Positions 42,801-53,218 of a stretch of DNA of 64,000 nucleotides are shown here, in pieces (position 1 is the stretch's first letter; the number at the start of each line of letters is the position of its first letter). The notes below the pieces were generated by a model, which was not told the DNA's origin, did not search any database, and saw only the letters and a list, made by a program, of their open reading frames with translations. A program made the position numbers and the translations under genes. Location: NCBI RefSeq assembly GCF_900496995.4, contig NC_044008.1, positions 1,154,453 through 1,218,452 on the forward strand, written 5' to 3'. The DNA is from Aquila chrysaetos chrysaetos (Eukaryota > Chordata > Aves > Accipitriformes > Accipitridae).

Positions 42801-45800
42801 GAAGGGTGCAATGGGGTGCTGTGGGGCACAGCGGGGTGCCAAGGGGGTGCAGAAGGGTGCAATGGGGCACAGCAGGGTGCAATGGGGTGCAGAAGGGTGC
42901 TATGGGGTGCTATGGGGCACAGCGCTACCTTCTCGGGGTAGGAGTCGGCGGGGGCGGGCAGGATGTGGGCGATGAAGGGACTGTCCTTGATGTCCTCGTC
43001 GTCACACACCACGTGGACGGCGTACTCGCCCGCCTCGGTGGGCCAGTACCGCACGTCGCAGGAGCCGTCTCCCCGGTCGTCGCACTCGATCTTGGCCTGC
43101 GAGGGGCCCTCCACCGAGAAACCTGGGGGACGGTGGCACCGCTGGGTGACGTGGTCCTCCGGGAGACCCCCAGGGTCCCCAGCACCACATCACCCCGCCT
43201 GTGCCCATGTCCCCAGGGTGATGCCACCCCATATGTCCCCATGGTGGTGACCCCCAGTCCGTGTCCTTGTCTCCACTGTGCTGTCCCTCAGCCTGTGCCC
43301 ATGTCCCCAGTATGGTGGCATCTACTCTGTGCCCATGTCCCCGTTGTGGTCACCCCAAGTGTCTGCCCAGGATGGTGTCACCCAATATGCCTCCATGTCC
43401 CCAGGGAGATGTCCCCCAGTCTGTGCCCACGTCTCCATCACAGTGTCCCTCAGCCTGATCCCATGTCCCCAGCATGGTGGCATCCAGTCTGTACCCATGT
43501 CCCCAGGATGGTGCCACCCAATATATCTCCATGTCCCCCACTGTGGCCAGCCCCAGTCTGCACCCGTGTCCCCATCTTCACGTTGCCCAGTCTGTGCTCG
43601 CGTCCCCACCGCGGTGCCACCCAACCCGTGCCCGTGTCCCCGCAGCCGTGCCCTCCAGCCTGTCCCCACCACCGTGTCCCCCACCCCGTGCCCACATCTC
43701 CACCACGATGCCACCCAATACATCTCCACGTCCCCACCACCATGCCCCCCCAACCCCAAACCCCTGTTCCCCAGGCCGGTGCCCCCCCACCCACCCACCC
43801 AATGGGTCTCCCCCCCCCCCGTGTCCCCACTCACCCAGGGTGCCCACTTCGGTGCCGATGGCTTCCACCACGAAGTCTGCCGACTTGCCCACCACGCCGC
43901 CCTCCAGTCCCGGTCCCCAAGCTCGCACCTTCTGGGACCCCGGTTCGGGTGCCACCTGCACCTCGAAGGGGCTGTGGGTACCGTGTTAGCACGGGGCGGG
44001 GGGGGCCCCTTGCACCCACCGTTGCAGGGTGGGGGGGGGGTAGGGTCCCATGGGGGTGTGTGTGGGGGGTTCAGCTGACCTGCGGGGGATGGCGTAGCCA
44101 CCCCAGGTGATGGCCACCTGGTACTTGCCGGGCACCATGGGGTGGTACTCGCACTCGTAGACGCCGTCACCCGCGTCCCGCACCTTCACCGGCTCCTCTG
44201 TGCCCTCTGTGTAAAACGGGGGGGGGGGGGGTGTCAAATGGGAGCACCCCCCGCAATGGTGCCCTTGGCAATCGTGTACATCTATCCACAGACATCCCCG
44301 TAGTGCCCCCCCCAAACCATACAACCCTCATGGGCACCCCAGTAGGACCCCCCAACCATGCACATTCCCCCACCCCCTCCATGGGGACCCCCCAACCATG
44401 CACCCCACCCTGGGCACCCCCCATGGACACCCCCCCCAACCCCAATAAACCCCGCCATGGACAACCCCATGGTCCTCCCCGCAACGATACAACCCTCATG
44501 GGCACCCCCCAACCATGCACCCCCCCCCCCCCCGCCATGGCCACCCACGCCCGCGCCCTTGCACGCCCGCCCTTGCACACTCACTGGGCCCCTTGACGAG
44601 CACCCGCAGGTCCCCGGTGCCGGCGCCTTTGGTGAGCACCCTGAAGTCGGCCGTCTCCCGCACCCGCACGCCCTTGGGCTGAAGACCCCGGCCGGTGGCC
44701 CGGCACGCCGAGGGGGTGCACGCTGCCGGCACGGTGACACCCTCAGCACCCAAAGCCACCGGTACCCATGGGTGCTGGGACCCCCAGAGATGGGCTTATG
44801 GGCACTGGTGGGGGGGGGGTGTGGGGTGGGGGCAGAGGGGCAACATGGGGTCCCTGGGGGCACAAGGGACCCATGGGGACACCTTGGGGACACAAGGGTG
44901 CCATGGGGACTCAGGGGACCCATGGGGACACCCTGGGGACAAAGGGGGGCTAAGGGTGCCATGGGGACTCAGGGGACCCATGGGGACACCCTGGGGACAT
45001 AAGGAACCCATGGGGGCTAAGGGTGCCATGGGGACATCCTGGGGACACAAGGGACCCATGGGGACACCCTGGGGACAGAGGGGTGCTACGGGGACATTCT
45101 GGGGACAGAGGGGTGCTATGGGGACACTGCGGGCACAGGGGTGCCATGGGGACACCGTGGGGGGTGTAAGGGTGCCGTGGGACGACCCTTGGGGCCATGG
45201 ACAACCACAGGGGTTCCATGGGGCCACCATGGGCACTGAGGGGTGCCATGGGGCCACCCGGGGAATTGATGGGTGCCATGGGGACACGGTGGGGACCCCT
45301 GGGACAGGTCTCACCTTCAGCCACATTGACGGTGAAGGGGCTTTTGGGGATCTGGGCACCGGCGTAGGTGACACAGACGGTGTGTGGCCCCTCCAGGACG
45401 GGCCGGTAGGTGCAGCGGTAGATGTTGTCCCCTTTGTCCTCCAGCATCACCTCCACCGTGTCCCGCCGGCCCTGGGGGTCCACGATCACCACCCCCACAT
45501 CGCCTGGGCCGGCTCCTGCCACCGCAAGAACACGGGCTCAGTGCCACCCAGTCATGCCATGGCTATAGCACCAGAACCATCAAGCCATGCCATGGCCATG
45601 CCATGATGAAGACGTGGTCCCAGAGCCAGCAGGCCATGCCATGGCCGTGCCACCATGAGGACACGGCCCCAAAGCCACCAGGCCATCGCATGGCCATGCC
45701 ACGAGAACAGAGTCTTAGTGCCACCCAGCCATGCCATGGCCATGCCACCATGAGAACATAGCACCAGAGCCACCAGGCCATCCCATGGCCACAATACCAC

Positions 45801-48800
45801 GAGAACATGACCTCAGTGCCACCAGGCCATCCCATGGCCATGCCACCATGAGGATGTGGCCCCAGAGCCACCTGGCCATGCCATTGCTGTGCCACCATAA
45901 GGACATGATGTCAGCACCAGCTGGCCATGCCACGGCCATGCCACCATGAGACCATGGCCCCAGAGCTACCAGGCCATGCCATGGCCATGCCACCAGGAGG
46001 ATGTGGCCCCAGAGCCACCCGGCCATGCCATTGCTGTGCCACCATAAGGACATGATGTCAGCACCAGCTGGCCATGCCACGGCCATGCCACCACGAGAAC
46101 ATGGCCCCAGAGCCACCAGGCCATGCCATGGCCATGCCACCAGGAGGATGTGGCCCCAGAGCCATGAGGCCATGCCACGGCCATGTCACACCCCAGTGTC
46201 CCCTGGTCACATCACAGCAAAGACACGACCCCAGTGCCACCAGGCCATGACACAGTGAGGACCACCCAGCCAAGCCATGGCAAGCACCCAGGCTCAGTGC
46301 CACCCTGCCGTGCCATTGCTGTGCCACCATAAGGACACGATGTCAGCGCCAGCTGGCCGTGCCATGGCCATGCCACCATGAGAACATGGCACCAGAGCCA
46401 CCAGGCCATGCTATGGCCATGCCACCATGAGAACATGGCACCAGAGCCACCAGGCCACACCATGGCCATGCCACCATGAGAACATGGCATCAGAGCCGGC
46501 CAGCACCACCATGAGAACATGCCACACCTCAGTGCCACCAGGCCATGCCACGTCCCCACACCTCTCCGGAGCAGTGACCCCCCCGGTACGTGGTGGCCAC
46601 CAGAGCCCACCTGCAGTGTAGATGTCGAAGTAGGTGGGCTTGTTGGCCACGTTGCCGACGGGCTCCAGGCCGGGGCCACGCGCCGTCACCTTGTTGGCGT
46701 CCCCCAGGGCCATGCCCACGTTGACGCCGAAGGGGCTCTTGTCAATGTTCTGCCCCGCGAACAGCACCGTCACCTGCGGGACAGGGCGGTGGGGGGTCAG
46801 GCGTGGCCATGTCCCCCGCTGGCACCCGGCACCTCGGTGACTCCCCCCACCCCAGGGGACATTAAAAATGGGACACCCCAGGGACCCCCAGTGCAATGTC
46901 CCGAAGGGGATCCCCCAGCACTGATCCCCCCCAGGGACCCCTTATTGCCCCCCCCAGCGACCCTAATGCAATAGCCAGCGGGGACCCAAATGGGACCCCC
47001 AAGGGCCCCTCCAGGGACCCCTATTGCGATGCTCCCCCCCCCCCAGGGACCCCCAGTGCAATACCCCAGGGGACCCTAATGGGACACCCCCTGGGGACCC
47101 CCAGCACCTCTCTGGGTGCTGATCCCGGGTGCGGGGGGCACCCACCACCCCGAGGCGCGCGTGCTGTGGGTGCTCACCTTGTGCAGCCCCCCGACCTTGG
47201 GCACGTAGGTGACGCTGTAGGTCCTCTTCTTGTCGTTGTTGGGGACCACCTTGGCCTGGGGAGGAGGGGGGGGAACCCCCAAAATGGGAGGGGAGGGTGT
47301 GACACACAGCTGGAGAGCTGGGGACCCCCCCCCAGGGTGGTTCTGGGGGGACCCAGGCGTCCGGGTGTCCCCCCCACCCCGTTACCTCCTCGGTGTGGCC
47401 CTCGGGGTCCTCGACGTAGACCAGGACTTCACCCACCCCCGCCTCGAGGGTCTCCACCGTGAACTGCGCCGGCTTCAGCACCACGTTCCCCTGGGGCTCG
47501 ATGCCTGCGGGTGCCCGGGGGGGGGTCAGGGTGCCCCCCATGCCACCCCACGGTGGGCACCCAACCCCTGGAACCCCCTCAGTGACCCCACCTTGGGACC
47601 TCCAGGTGGCCCTTGGAGGTGGGGGGGGGGGTCCCTGGGCACCCCCCCCAGGTATGGAGGGGACTCAAAGGGGGTCCCCAGGTACGGGTGGCACCTTGGG
47701 GTACCCCTGGGCATGGGGGGGGGGGACCCCAGGGTTGGAAAAGGTCTCCCTGGGCTTGGAGGGAACCCGGGGGTCACGCTCATGCCCTGACCCCCCACGG
47801 CACCCACGTCCCCTACCCCATGCCCCCTCCCCATGGCACTCCTGTGCCTGGTCACTGCCACCCGTCCCCCCACCCCGTGTCCCCCCCCCCATGCCCGTAC
47901 CGGGCCCGTAGGCGCGGGCGCGAGAGGGCTGGGGCTGGCGGGCGCGCAGGGGGGCCCCCGGCTTGAGCTTGGCCTTGGGGAACTGCGACAGGTAGGTCAT
48001 GACCGAGTGCTCGTCCACGTTGGGGTCCACGATCTCCTCTGGGGTGATCACCTGCGGGGCGGGGGGGGGGAACACGACACCCCAACATCCGTCAGCCTCT
48101 CCCGTGACCCCCCACCCACGGGGGGGTCTGCTGGAGACCCCCGACACCCCATGCCACCCTCCCCGGGGACCCCTCTGCCGCCCACCCAGGGTCCCCTCCA
48201 TGCCCAGGGACCCCCTAGGGACCCCTCTGCCCCCCCCACCCAGGGACCCTTTTGTACCCAGGGTCACCCCTGCATCTCTAGGGTCTCCTCCATGCCCAGA
48301 GACCCCCCGACACCCCAAGGGACACCCCCATGCTCAGGGATGCCCCCCTGCACCCCCAGGGTCCCTCTATGCTCAGGGACCTCCTACACCTCCAGGGACC
48401 CCCCCCCCCCCATGTCCAGGGACACCCTTGGGACCCCTCTGCAACCCCCCCCCCCCCCATCATGGGACTCACTAGCACCCCACATCCCTTTCCACATGCC
48501 CCCCCCTCCCACCCCACCATGCCATGGGGATGCCGAGCCCTCCCAGTACTCCCAGTGCTCCCAGTACCTGGGGGACGCCCAGCCAGTCGTCAGCCTGCTG
48601 CATGGCCTCCCGGGCATTCTCCACTGGCTGCTTGGGGTCCCAGCTCTCCCAGTCCGGACACAGGCCTGGCACAGGGGGGGGGGGGGGGGTTGTGTGTCAG
48701 ATGGGCACCCCCGGTGGGGGGGCTCAGCACCCCCACCCCTCCTAGAGGGTCAGCAACCCCCATCCCACCCCCATTCCCTTTTGCTCCCAGAGCCTCCCAG

Positions 48801-51800
48801 CACTCTCCAGTGCTCCCCAGCATCTCCCCCACTGCCCCCCCCCCCCCAGCATCCCATGCCCGCACTGCCCCGGGGGTGGCTGTCCCCCATTACCCCTGTG
48901 TGTCCCCCCCAGTCCCCCTTGAGCCAGCACGGACCGGGGATGCAGTTGCCCCCCCCATGCCCACTGACAGGGGTGCAGTTGCCCCCCATGCCCCGTGCCC
49001 CCCCAGGCCCACTAACCAGGGGTGCAATTGCCCCCCATAGCCCATGCCCGCTACCTGGGGGTGCAATTCCCCCCACCCAGGACCCCCCCCCCCCCTCACC
49101 GGGGGCACAGTTGTCGACCAGAGCGCCCAGGGCTTTGCCGTCCTGCCAGTCCCGGTGGAAGTTGGTGATGGGCAACTGGGGCACCTTGTTCTGGATCCAG
49201 CCCAGCAGGCGCTGCTTGGGCGTCTGCCGGCGGGCGTCTTCGCCTCCTCCTCATCCTCCTCGTCCCACATGGGCATGGAGATGGAGTAGTGCAGGATCAA
49301 CGTCCAGATCAGCCCCAGGATCAGCTTCAGGTTCCCATCCACAATGGCCTTGCTGTCTGCGGGTACGCCGGCACCTCAGCCGCACCGCCACGCGGTGTGC
49401 CGCCGGCACCGGCGGGGGTCCCTGACACCCCGCTGCCGGGCTGGGGACACCCCGACACCCCAGGGTACGGGTGGGGGTCCCTGACACCCCGCTGCCGGGC
49501 TGGGGACACACTGATACCCCAGGGTATGTATGGGTGGGGGTCCCTGACACCCTGATACTGGGCTGGGGACACCCCGACACCCCAGGGTATGGGTGGGGGT
49601 CCCTGACACCCCGCTGCCGGGCTGGGGACACACTGATACCCCAGGGTATGGGTGGGGGTCCCTGACACCCCGCTGCTGGGCTGGGGACACCCCGACACCC
49701 CAGGGTATGGGTGGGGGTCCCTGACACCCCGCTGCCGGGCTGGGGACACCCCGACACCCCAGGGTACGGGCGGGGGTCCCTGACACCCTTCACCCCAGCA
49801 CAGGCAGGGGTCTCAGCCACCCCAGCACCCCCAGGGCCCCCACCACCCCACCACCAGGCTGGGGACACCCCGATACCCCACGGCACTGTCACCCCTGCCC
49901 CCCTAGAGCACCCCACAGCACCCAGCTGCAGCGCCGCGACCCCCCCGGGAGACCCCACCTGGGGCACCAGCACCCCCATGGCACAGCATGGGTGGGGGGA
50001 CCCCAACATCCCACCGGACAGAGCCTGGCGGGGGAGACCCTACACAGCACCCTGGGGTCCCCCCCATCGCACCTTGGGGTCCCCATCAAAGCACCCTGGG
50101 GGTCCCTGACCCCCACAGCACCCTGGGGTCCTCCCCACATAGCAACTTGGGGGTCCCTGACCCCCACAGCACCCCAAGGGGGGGGGTCCCACACAGCACC
50201 CTGGGGTGACCCCGTCCCGTAGCACCCTGGGGTGCCCCCCTCCCAGCACCCTGGGGGTCCCTGGCCCTGGGGGGGTGCCGGAATGGGGAAACTGAGGCAG
50301 GGGGTTGCTGGGGGGAGGGGAGCCCCAGGCATCCCGGCCCCCTCCCCCACCGCCCTGCAGAGAGGACCCAGGCATCCCGGCCCCTCCCCCTCCCCTCCCC
50401 TCCCCCCCCCAGGCCGGAGAGCGAACCCGGGCGTCCCGGCCCCCTCCCCCCCGCGGGGACGGGACCCCCCCACCCCCCGAGCGATCGTGTTTCGGGGAGG
50501 AAATGGGCTGCAGATGTGGCCGGGGACCCCCCCCATCCCCCCCCATTGCTGGGGCCTGCCGGGGTGGGGTGGGGGGGGGCACCCCAACATCTGGGGGGGC
50601 ACAGCTGGGGGCGACACCCCGGGGGGGGGGCACGGGAATGGGGGTGCAGGGACACTGGGGGGTCCCCAAGGATGCTCAGCCCTCCCCCCCCGCACCCACC
50701 GGGTCTGGGCGTGCAAGGGGGAGGTGTGCGCACGAGTGCGTGTGCAAGGGGGGGGGTGGCAAATACCCCTACACCCCCCCCCCCGTGCAACACGCGTGGG
50801 CTCTGCGGGTGGCTGCGTGTGCAAACCCCGCAGAGGAAGGGTGCGAGCGTGCAAGCGGGCGTGCAAGGGCACGACCCGCCCGCGCGCCTGCCCACGTGTG
50901 CGAGGGCGAGCGTGCGAGGTGGGGGGGGGGGGGTCACCGTGCAGCTGTCGGGGTGGCTGGGTGGGCGCTGGGGCCCCGTGCGAGGGGCGAGCGTGCGGGG
51001 GGCGAGCGTGCGAGGGGCGAGCGTGCCCCCGCAGCGTGAGCTCACCGGCACGCGGCCCCCGAGCCAAGAGTGAGCTCAGCGCAGGGCCCCCCCCCCCCCC
51101 CTTCTCGCCCCCGCACGGCCTCGCACGGGCCCTTCGCACGCTGCGGCCCCTCGCACGGCCTCGCACGGGGACCAGACCCCCAATGGGCCACGCACGGCCC
51201 CTTGCACGACTGCACGTGTGACCCAGAGCCCCGAGCGGCCCCACGCTCAGCCCCTCGCGCGGGGACCGGACCCCCCAGCACGGCTCGACACGACCCCTCG
51301 CACGCACAACCCAGCTTTGCACAGCCCCTCGCACGGGGGTCAGACCCCCGGCCCGGCCCTTGCACACTCATCCCCAGCTCCGTTCCCGCTTGTCCATTGC
51401 CCCTGCTCTTGCACACTCATCCCCTGTTCCCACTCCTCCGTTGCCCTTGCTCTCACACGCTTGTCCCATTCCCACTCCTCCACCAGCCCTGCCCTTGCAC
51501 ACTCATCCCCCACCCGCATTTGTCGGTCGGCCTTGCTCTTGCACACTTGTCCTCCATTCCCACTCATCCACCGCCCTGCCCTCGCACACTCATCCCAAGC
51601 CTCGTTCCCACTAGTCCATCACCTCTACCCTCGCACACTCATCCCATTCCCACTCGTCCGTCACCCCTACCCTCACGCACTCATTGTTCATTCCCACTCA
51701 TCCATCACCCCAGCCCTTGCACACTCGTCCCCCAGTCCCGCTCATCCATCAGCCCTGCTCTTGCACACTCCTCCCGTTCCCACTCCACCATTGCCCCTGC

Positions 51801-52388
51801 CCTTGCACGCTCACCCACGGCCCCATCCTCACTTGTCCATCACCCCTGCCCTCGCACGCTCATCCCTCGCTCCCACTCCTCCATCACGCCCACCCTTGCA
51901 CACTCATCCCTCACTCCCACGCCTCCATCACCCCCACCCTCACACGCTCGTCCCCGGCCCCATCCTCACTTGTCCGCCACCCCCCTTGCACACTCATCCC
52001 ACCCCTCCATCACCCCCTCCCCCTTGCACACTCACCCCCTCCCTCACTCACCGATGGAGACCAGCTTGATGTGCTCCCTCTCCAGGAACTCCAAGGCCAC
52101 CGAGACGTTCTCCAGCTTCATCTGGCGAAAGTTGGGGCGCGGGTGGTACTTGCGCCCCATCTTCTTCTGGCTGAGGACCTCCAGGAGGGCGATGAGGCGC
52201 AGGCCATCGCTCAGGTCCCGCTGCAGGTCCCCGATGCGCTTGTGGACGCACTTGAGGTGCTCGTTGCACCAGCGGGTGAAGGTGTTCTGCTGGATCTTCT
52301 TCCAGGGAGCGTCCTCTGCCAAGTCCTTCTCGGTGGCCGGTAGCTCCTCCGGTTCCTCGCCCGGCTGTGGCTCGTAGGTGGAGTTCAT
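18815..52388 (-). CDS. FLNC: Filamin-C, muscle actin-crosslinking protein
   Basis: I place 47 coding exons with GT/AG boundaries and consistent phases. After allowing for three one-base frame breaks they encode about 2687 residues, close to the shorter human isoform that lacks hinge 1. Order: N-terminal actin-binding pair of CH domains, 24 filamin Ig repeats, and hinge 2 before Ig24, which mediates dimerisation. Filamin C rather than A or B is shown by the Ig20 insert ([18 protein letters not shown] in exon 39) and by the neighbours ATP6V1F and CCDC136. In striated muscle it anchors actin at Z-discs and membranes. Frame breaks lie in exon 2 (about 49237-49246), exon 20 (G9 at 38703-38711) and exon 46 (C9 at 19580-19588). 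Everything else is well conserved, so assembly error is likelier than a pseudogene. Confidence 0.97.
19680..20170. repeat. CATCATGTCACCTTGGGG repeat, FLNC intron
   Basis: Units of about 25 bases (CTGGGGGTCCTCCATCATGT, GACCCCCCTATCCCACCACC) fill the intron between exons 46 and 45. Confidence 0.75.
20510..21240. repeat. CCACGGCCATGTCCCC minisatellite, FLNC intron
   Basis: About 730 bases of units near 32-46 bases (GGCCACGTCCCCATTGCCAC, CCACCACCCCACAGCTAC) fill the intron between exons 45 and 44. Near-identical copies stand at 21001-21190. Confidence 0.88.
21500..21925. repeat. CCCATGTCCCTCCATCCCTTG repeat, FLNC intron
   Basis: Units of about 24-60 bases built on CCATCCCTTGTCCCCACATC occupy the intron between exons 44 and 43. 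Confidence 0.85.
22975..23285. repeat. CTGCACCCATATCCCCCC repeat, FLNC intron
   Basis: Units of about 18-25 bases fill the intron between exons 41 and 40. Confidence 0.85.
23600..24310. repeat. GCACCATGGCACCCTGG minisatellite, FLNC intron
   Basis: About 700 bases of units near 10-27 bases (CACCCCAGCACCATGGCACC) in the long intron between exons 40 and 39. A longer block with GGCACCATGAAACCGTGGCA occurs at about 23730 and again at about 24220, a second repeat scale of about 490 bases. Confidence 0.9.
24430..25700. repeat. TGCAAGC/GTGCACAC tract, FLNC intron
   Basis: About 1.3 kb rich in CTTGCAAGCGTGCAC words on the left and GTGCAAGCACGC words on the right, in the intron between exons 40 and 39. 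The word GTGCAAG also marks several other introns of the window. Confidence 0.8.
26085..26990. repeat. GGATGGAGACAGGGATGGA minisatellite, FLNC intron
   Basis: About 900 bases of purine-rich GGATGGAGACGTGG and GGAAGCAGGGATGGAGAC units between exons 39 and 38, grading into GGACGGACGC units on the right. Confidence 0.9.
27540..28240. repeat. CCATGGCCACCATCCCATCC minisatellite, FLNC intron
   Basis: About 700 bases of units near 20-40 bases (TGGCCATGACCATGGTCACC) between exons 37 and 36. Confidence 0.9.
28985..29545. repeat. GGGGTCCCCATGGCCATGTG repeat, FLNC intron
   Basis: Irregular units of about 30-45 bases between exons 35 and 34. Confidence 0.8.
30540..31000. repeat. CATGGTCTCCCAACCCCATG repeat where hinge 1 would be
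   Basis: Units of about 35-55 bases (GTGCCCATCATGGTCTCCCA, CACCATGGCCCCAA) fill the intron between exons 31 and 30. No exon matching filamin-C hinge 1 is seen here. Confidence 0.85.
31590..32160. repeat. GGGGCAGCGTGGGGATGCCG repeat, FLNC intron
   Basis: Units of about 20 bases built on GCCGTGGGGCAGCGNGGGGA (N variable) between exons 29 and 28, grading left into GGTGGGGGGGCAGCAGTGGG. Confidence 0.85.
32400..32940. repeat. About 41-base tandem repeat, FLNC intron
   Basis: Eight or so copies of a unit holding GGTGCCAGGGCAACATATGG and GGCTCAGCACCCAATGGC between exons 28 and 27. Copies at 32670-32920 are nearly identical, so this array is young. Confidence 0.92.
33490..33800. repeat. CCATGGGGCAGGACACCCTATGG-type repeat
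   Basis: Units of about 24 bases (ATGGGGCAGGACACCCTATG) between FLNC exons 26 and 25. Confidence 0.85.
34050..34585. repeat. GGCCATGGGGTCAACATGG minisatellite, FLNC intron
   Basis: Units of about 18 bases between exons 25 and 24; the copies at 34130-34265 are the cleanest. Confidence 0.9.
34975..35540. repeat. GGAGGTGCCACGTTGGTGGCA minisatellite, FLNC intron
   Basis: Units of about 28-32 bases (GGTGCCACATTGGTGGTA, CATCCATGGCAGGGGATGGA) between exons 24 and 23. Confidence 0.9.
35780..36285. repeat. GGGTCCCTGGTTGGGGTTTTG repeat, FLNC intron
   Basis: Units of about 30 bases with G-runs suited to G-quadruplexes, between exons 23 and 22. Confidence 0.85.
36620..37350. repeat. GGATGCCCATGGGGAGGAGATG minisatellite
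   Basis: About 730 bases of units near 18-36 bases (GCCCACAGGGATGGGATGCC) between FLNC exons 22 and 21. Confidence 0.9.
38020..38565. repeat. GCGTGCAAGGCGTGGGCACG tract, FLNC intron
   Basis: CpG-dense GCGTGCAAG and GGGCGGCG units between exons 21 and 20. The density of CG in an intron is unusual and suggests low germline methylation. Confidence 0.8.
39600..40075. repeat. GGGGATGGGGTGCCCACGG minisatellite, FLNC intron
   Basis: Units of 18-20 bases (GGTGCCCACGGAGATGGGGT) between exons 19 and 18; a longer period of about 60 bases carries GTCCACCAAGGGTGCCCA. Confidence 0.9.
40990..41235. repeat. GGGATGCTGGACCAGGA repeat, FLNC intron
   Basis: Units of about 12-36 bases between exons 16 and 15. 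Confidence 0.85.
42370..42915. repeat. GGGGTGCAATGGGGCACAGC minisatellite, FLNC intron
   Basis: Units of about 10-20 bases between exons 13 and 12, very regular from 42590 to 42915. Confidence 0.92.
43135..43790. repeat. CCCATGTCCCCAGTATGGTG repeat, FLNC intron
   Basis: Units of about 40-50 bases between exons 12 and 11. Confidence 0.8.
44820..45295. repeat. CCATGGGGACACCCTGGGGAC repeat, FLNC intron
   Basis: Units of about 20-40 bases between exons 9 and 8. Confidence 0.88.
45540..46555. repeat. CCATGCCATGGCCATGCCACC array with higher order
   Basis: About 1 kb between FLNC exons 8 and 7. A marker (GTGCCACCATAAGGACA) recurs near 45889, 46036 and 46321, giving a longer period of about 145 bases over short CCATGGCCATG units. 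Confidence 0.9.
49400..49880. repeat. About 60-base minisatellite in FLNC intron 1
   Basis: Six to seven close copies of a unit containing GGGGGTCCCTGACACCCCGC and GGGGACACCCCGACACCCCA lie just upstream of exon 2. The copies are very similar, so the array is young or actively homogenised. Confidence 0.92.
51360..52050. repeat. CCTTGCACACTCATCCC repeat in FLNC intron 1
   Basis: Units of about 40-55 bases (CCCACTCCTCCATCACCCC, CCCTTGCACACTCATCC) run up to the donor of exon 1. The neighbouring 50690-51340 stretch has CpG-dense CGTGCGAGGGGCGAG words. Confidence 0.85.
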
Positions 52389-52404
52389 GGTGGTGGGTGC
52401 TGGT

Positions 52405-52980
52405 GGGGTGGGGTGGTGGGTTCCTGCTGGGGGGGGACTGTAGACCAGGCTGGTGTCCTGGGTCAGTCCCGGTGTCCTCACTTGGGGGTCCTGGGGGGGT
52501 GCCGGTGTCCTGGGTGGGGTGCCGGGTCAGCCCCGGTGCCTGGGGTGGGGGTCCCGGATAAGTCCCGGTGTCCTGAAGGGGTCCTGGGTGGGCGCTGGTA
52601 TCCTGGGTGGGGGTCCCGGCTTAGTGCCGGTGTCCTGGGTGGGGGTCCCGGGGTGGGGTCCCGGTTCCCGGTGGCAGTGCCGGTGCCAGGGGACGGTGTC
52701 CCGGGTGGGTGTCCTGGGTCAGTCCCGGAGTCCTGGGTGGGTGTCCCGGGTGGGTCCTGGTGTCCTGGGTGGGCTCCCGGTTCCCGGTGTCGGCCCGGGG
52801 TCCCGGATCAGTCCCAGTGCTCGGGGCGGGGGTCCCGGGTCAGCCCCGGTGTCCCTGCTGGGGGGGAGTCCCGGCTCGGTGCCGGTGTCCCGGCTGCGAG
52901 GGGGGGGGGTGGTCCCGGCGTCAGTCCCGGTGTTCCAGCTGCGGGGCGGGGGGGGGGGGGGGGGGTCCGGTGTCCCAGAC
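52405..52980. repeat. GGTGTCCTGGGTGGGGGTCCC repeat, FLNC 5' region
   Basis: Units of about 20-35 bases lie between the FLNC start codon and its presumed promoter. They would form 5' UTR or a 5' intron. Confidence 0.8.
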
Positions 52981-53218
52981 GATTCCCGGTAGAAGTTGGC
53001 GGGGGCAGAGCCGGTTCGCGGTCGGAGGGAAGCAGCGGTTCCCGGTGGCGTGCGGGGTCCGGAGCGGGGGTCCGGGTCGGTTCCCGGTGCCGGGGGCGGC
53101 GGGCGGCGAGTGGCGGCGCTGGGGGCGGCGGCGGCTTTAAGCGCTGCCCCGGCCCGGCCCGGCCCCGCTGCCACGGGATGGGGCCGGCCCGGCGGGGGGG
53201 GGGGCCTGACCGCAGCCG

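Larger units (their letters stand above)
38571..47504 (-). other. FLNC: FLNC exons 5-20: Ig repeats 1 to about 9
   Basis: Exons: 47386-47504, 47178-47255, 46611-46773, 45315-45515, 44585-44722, 44080-44206, 43835-43971, 42929-43122, 42129-42242, 41889-42032, 41297-41420, 40766-40926, 40527-40617, 40077-40246, 39260-39377, 38571-38834. Typical filamin signatures recur: GPGLEP, GDGTY or GDGSC, and SPF before the last strand. Exon 20 has one G too many in a G9 run (38703-38711); with eight, the frame reads from PLPCKV into [18 protein letters not shown]. Confidence 0.93.
47901..52388 (-). other. FLNC: FLNC exons 1-4: actin-binding domain
   Basis: Exons 52052-52388, 49100-49356, 48568-48665 and 47901-48051. 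The start [20 protein letters not shown] is five residues shorter than human FLNC, then conserved [18 protein letters not shown] opens CH1 (about residues 32-138). CH2 follows in exons 2-3 with [17 protein letters not shown]. The linker into Ig1 has [10 protein letters not shown]. In exon 2 the frame changes between DEEDEEE and [10 protein letters not shown]: one base is missing near 49237-49246. The exon 1-2 intron (49357-52051) holds several repeat arrays. Confidence 0.95.

Noticed and set aside
18815-52388. FLNC as a pseudogene because of three frame breaks
   Set aside because: All splice sites, the promoter element, the polyadenylation signal and over 2600 residues are intact. Two of the three breaks are in nine-base homopolymers. 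Assembly error fits better, though the exon 2 case is left open.
18815-52388. Filamin A or B instead of C
   Set aside because: The Ig20 insertion and the neighbours ATP6V1F and CCDC136 are specific to FLNC.
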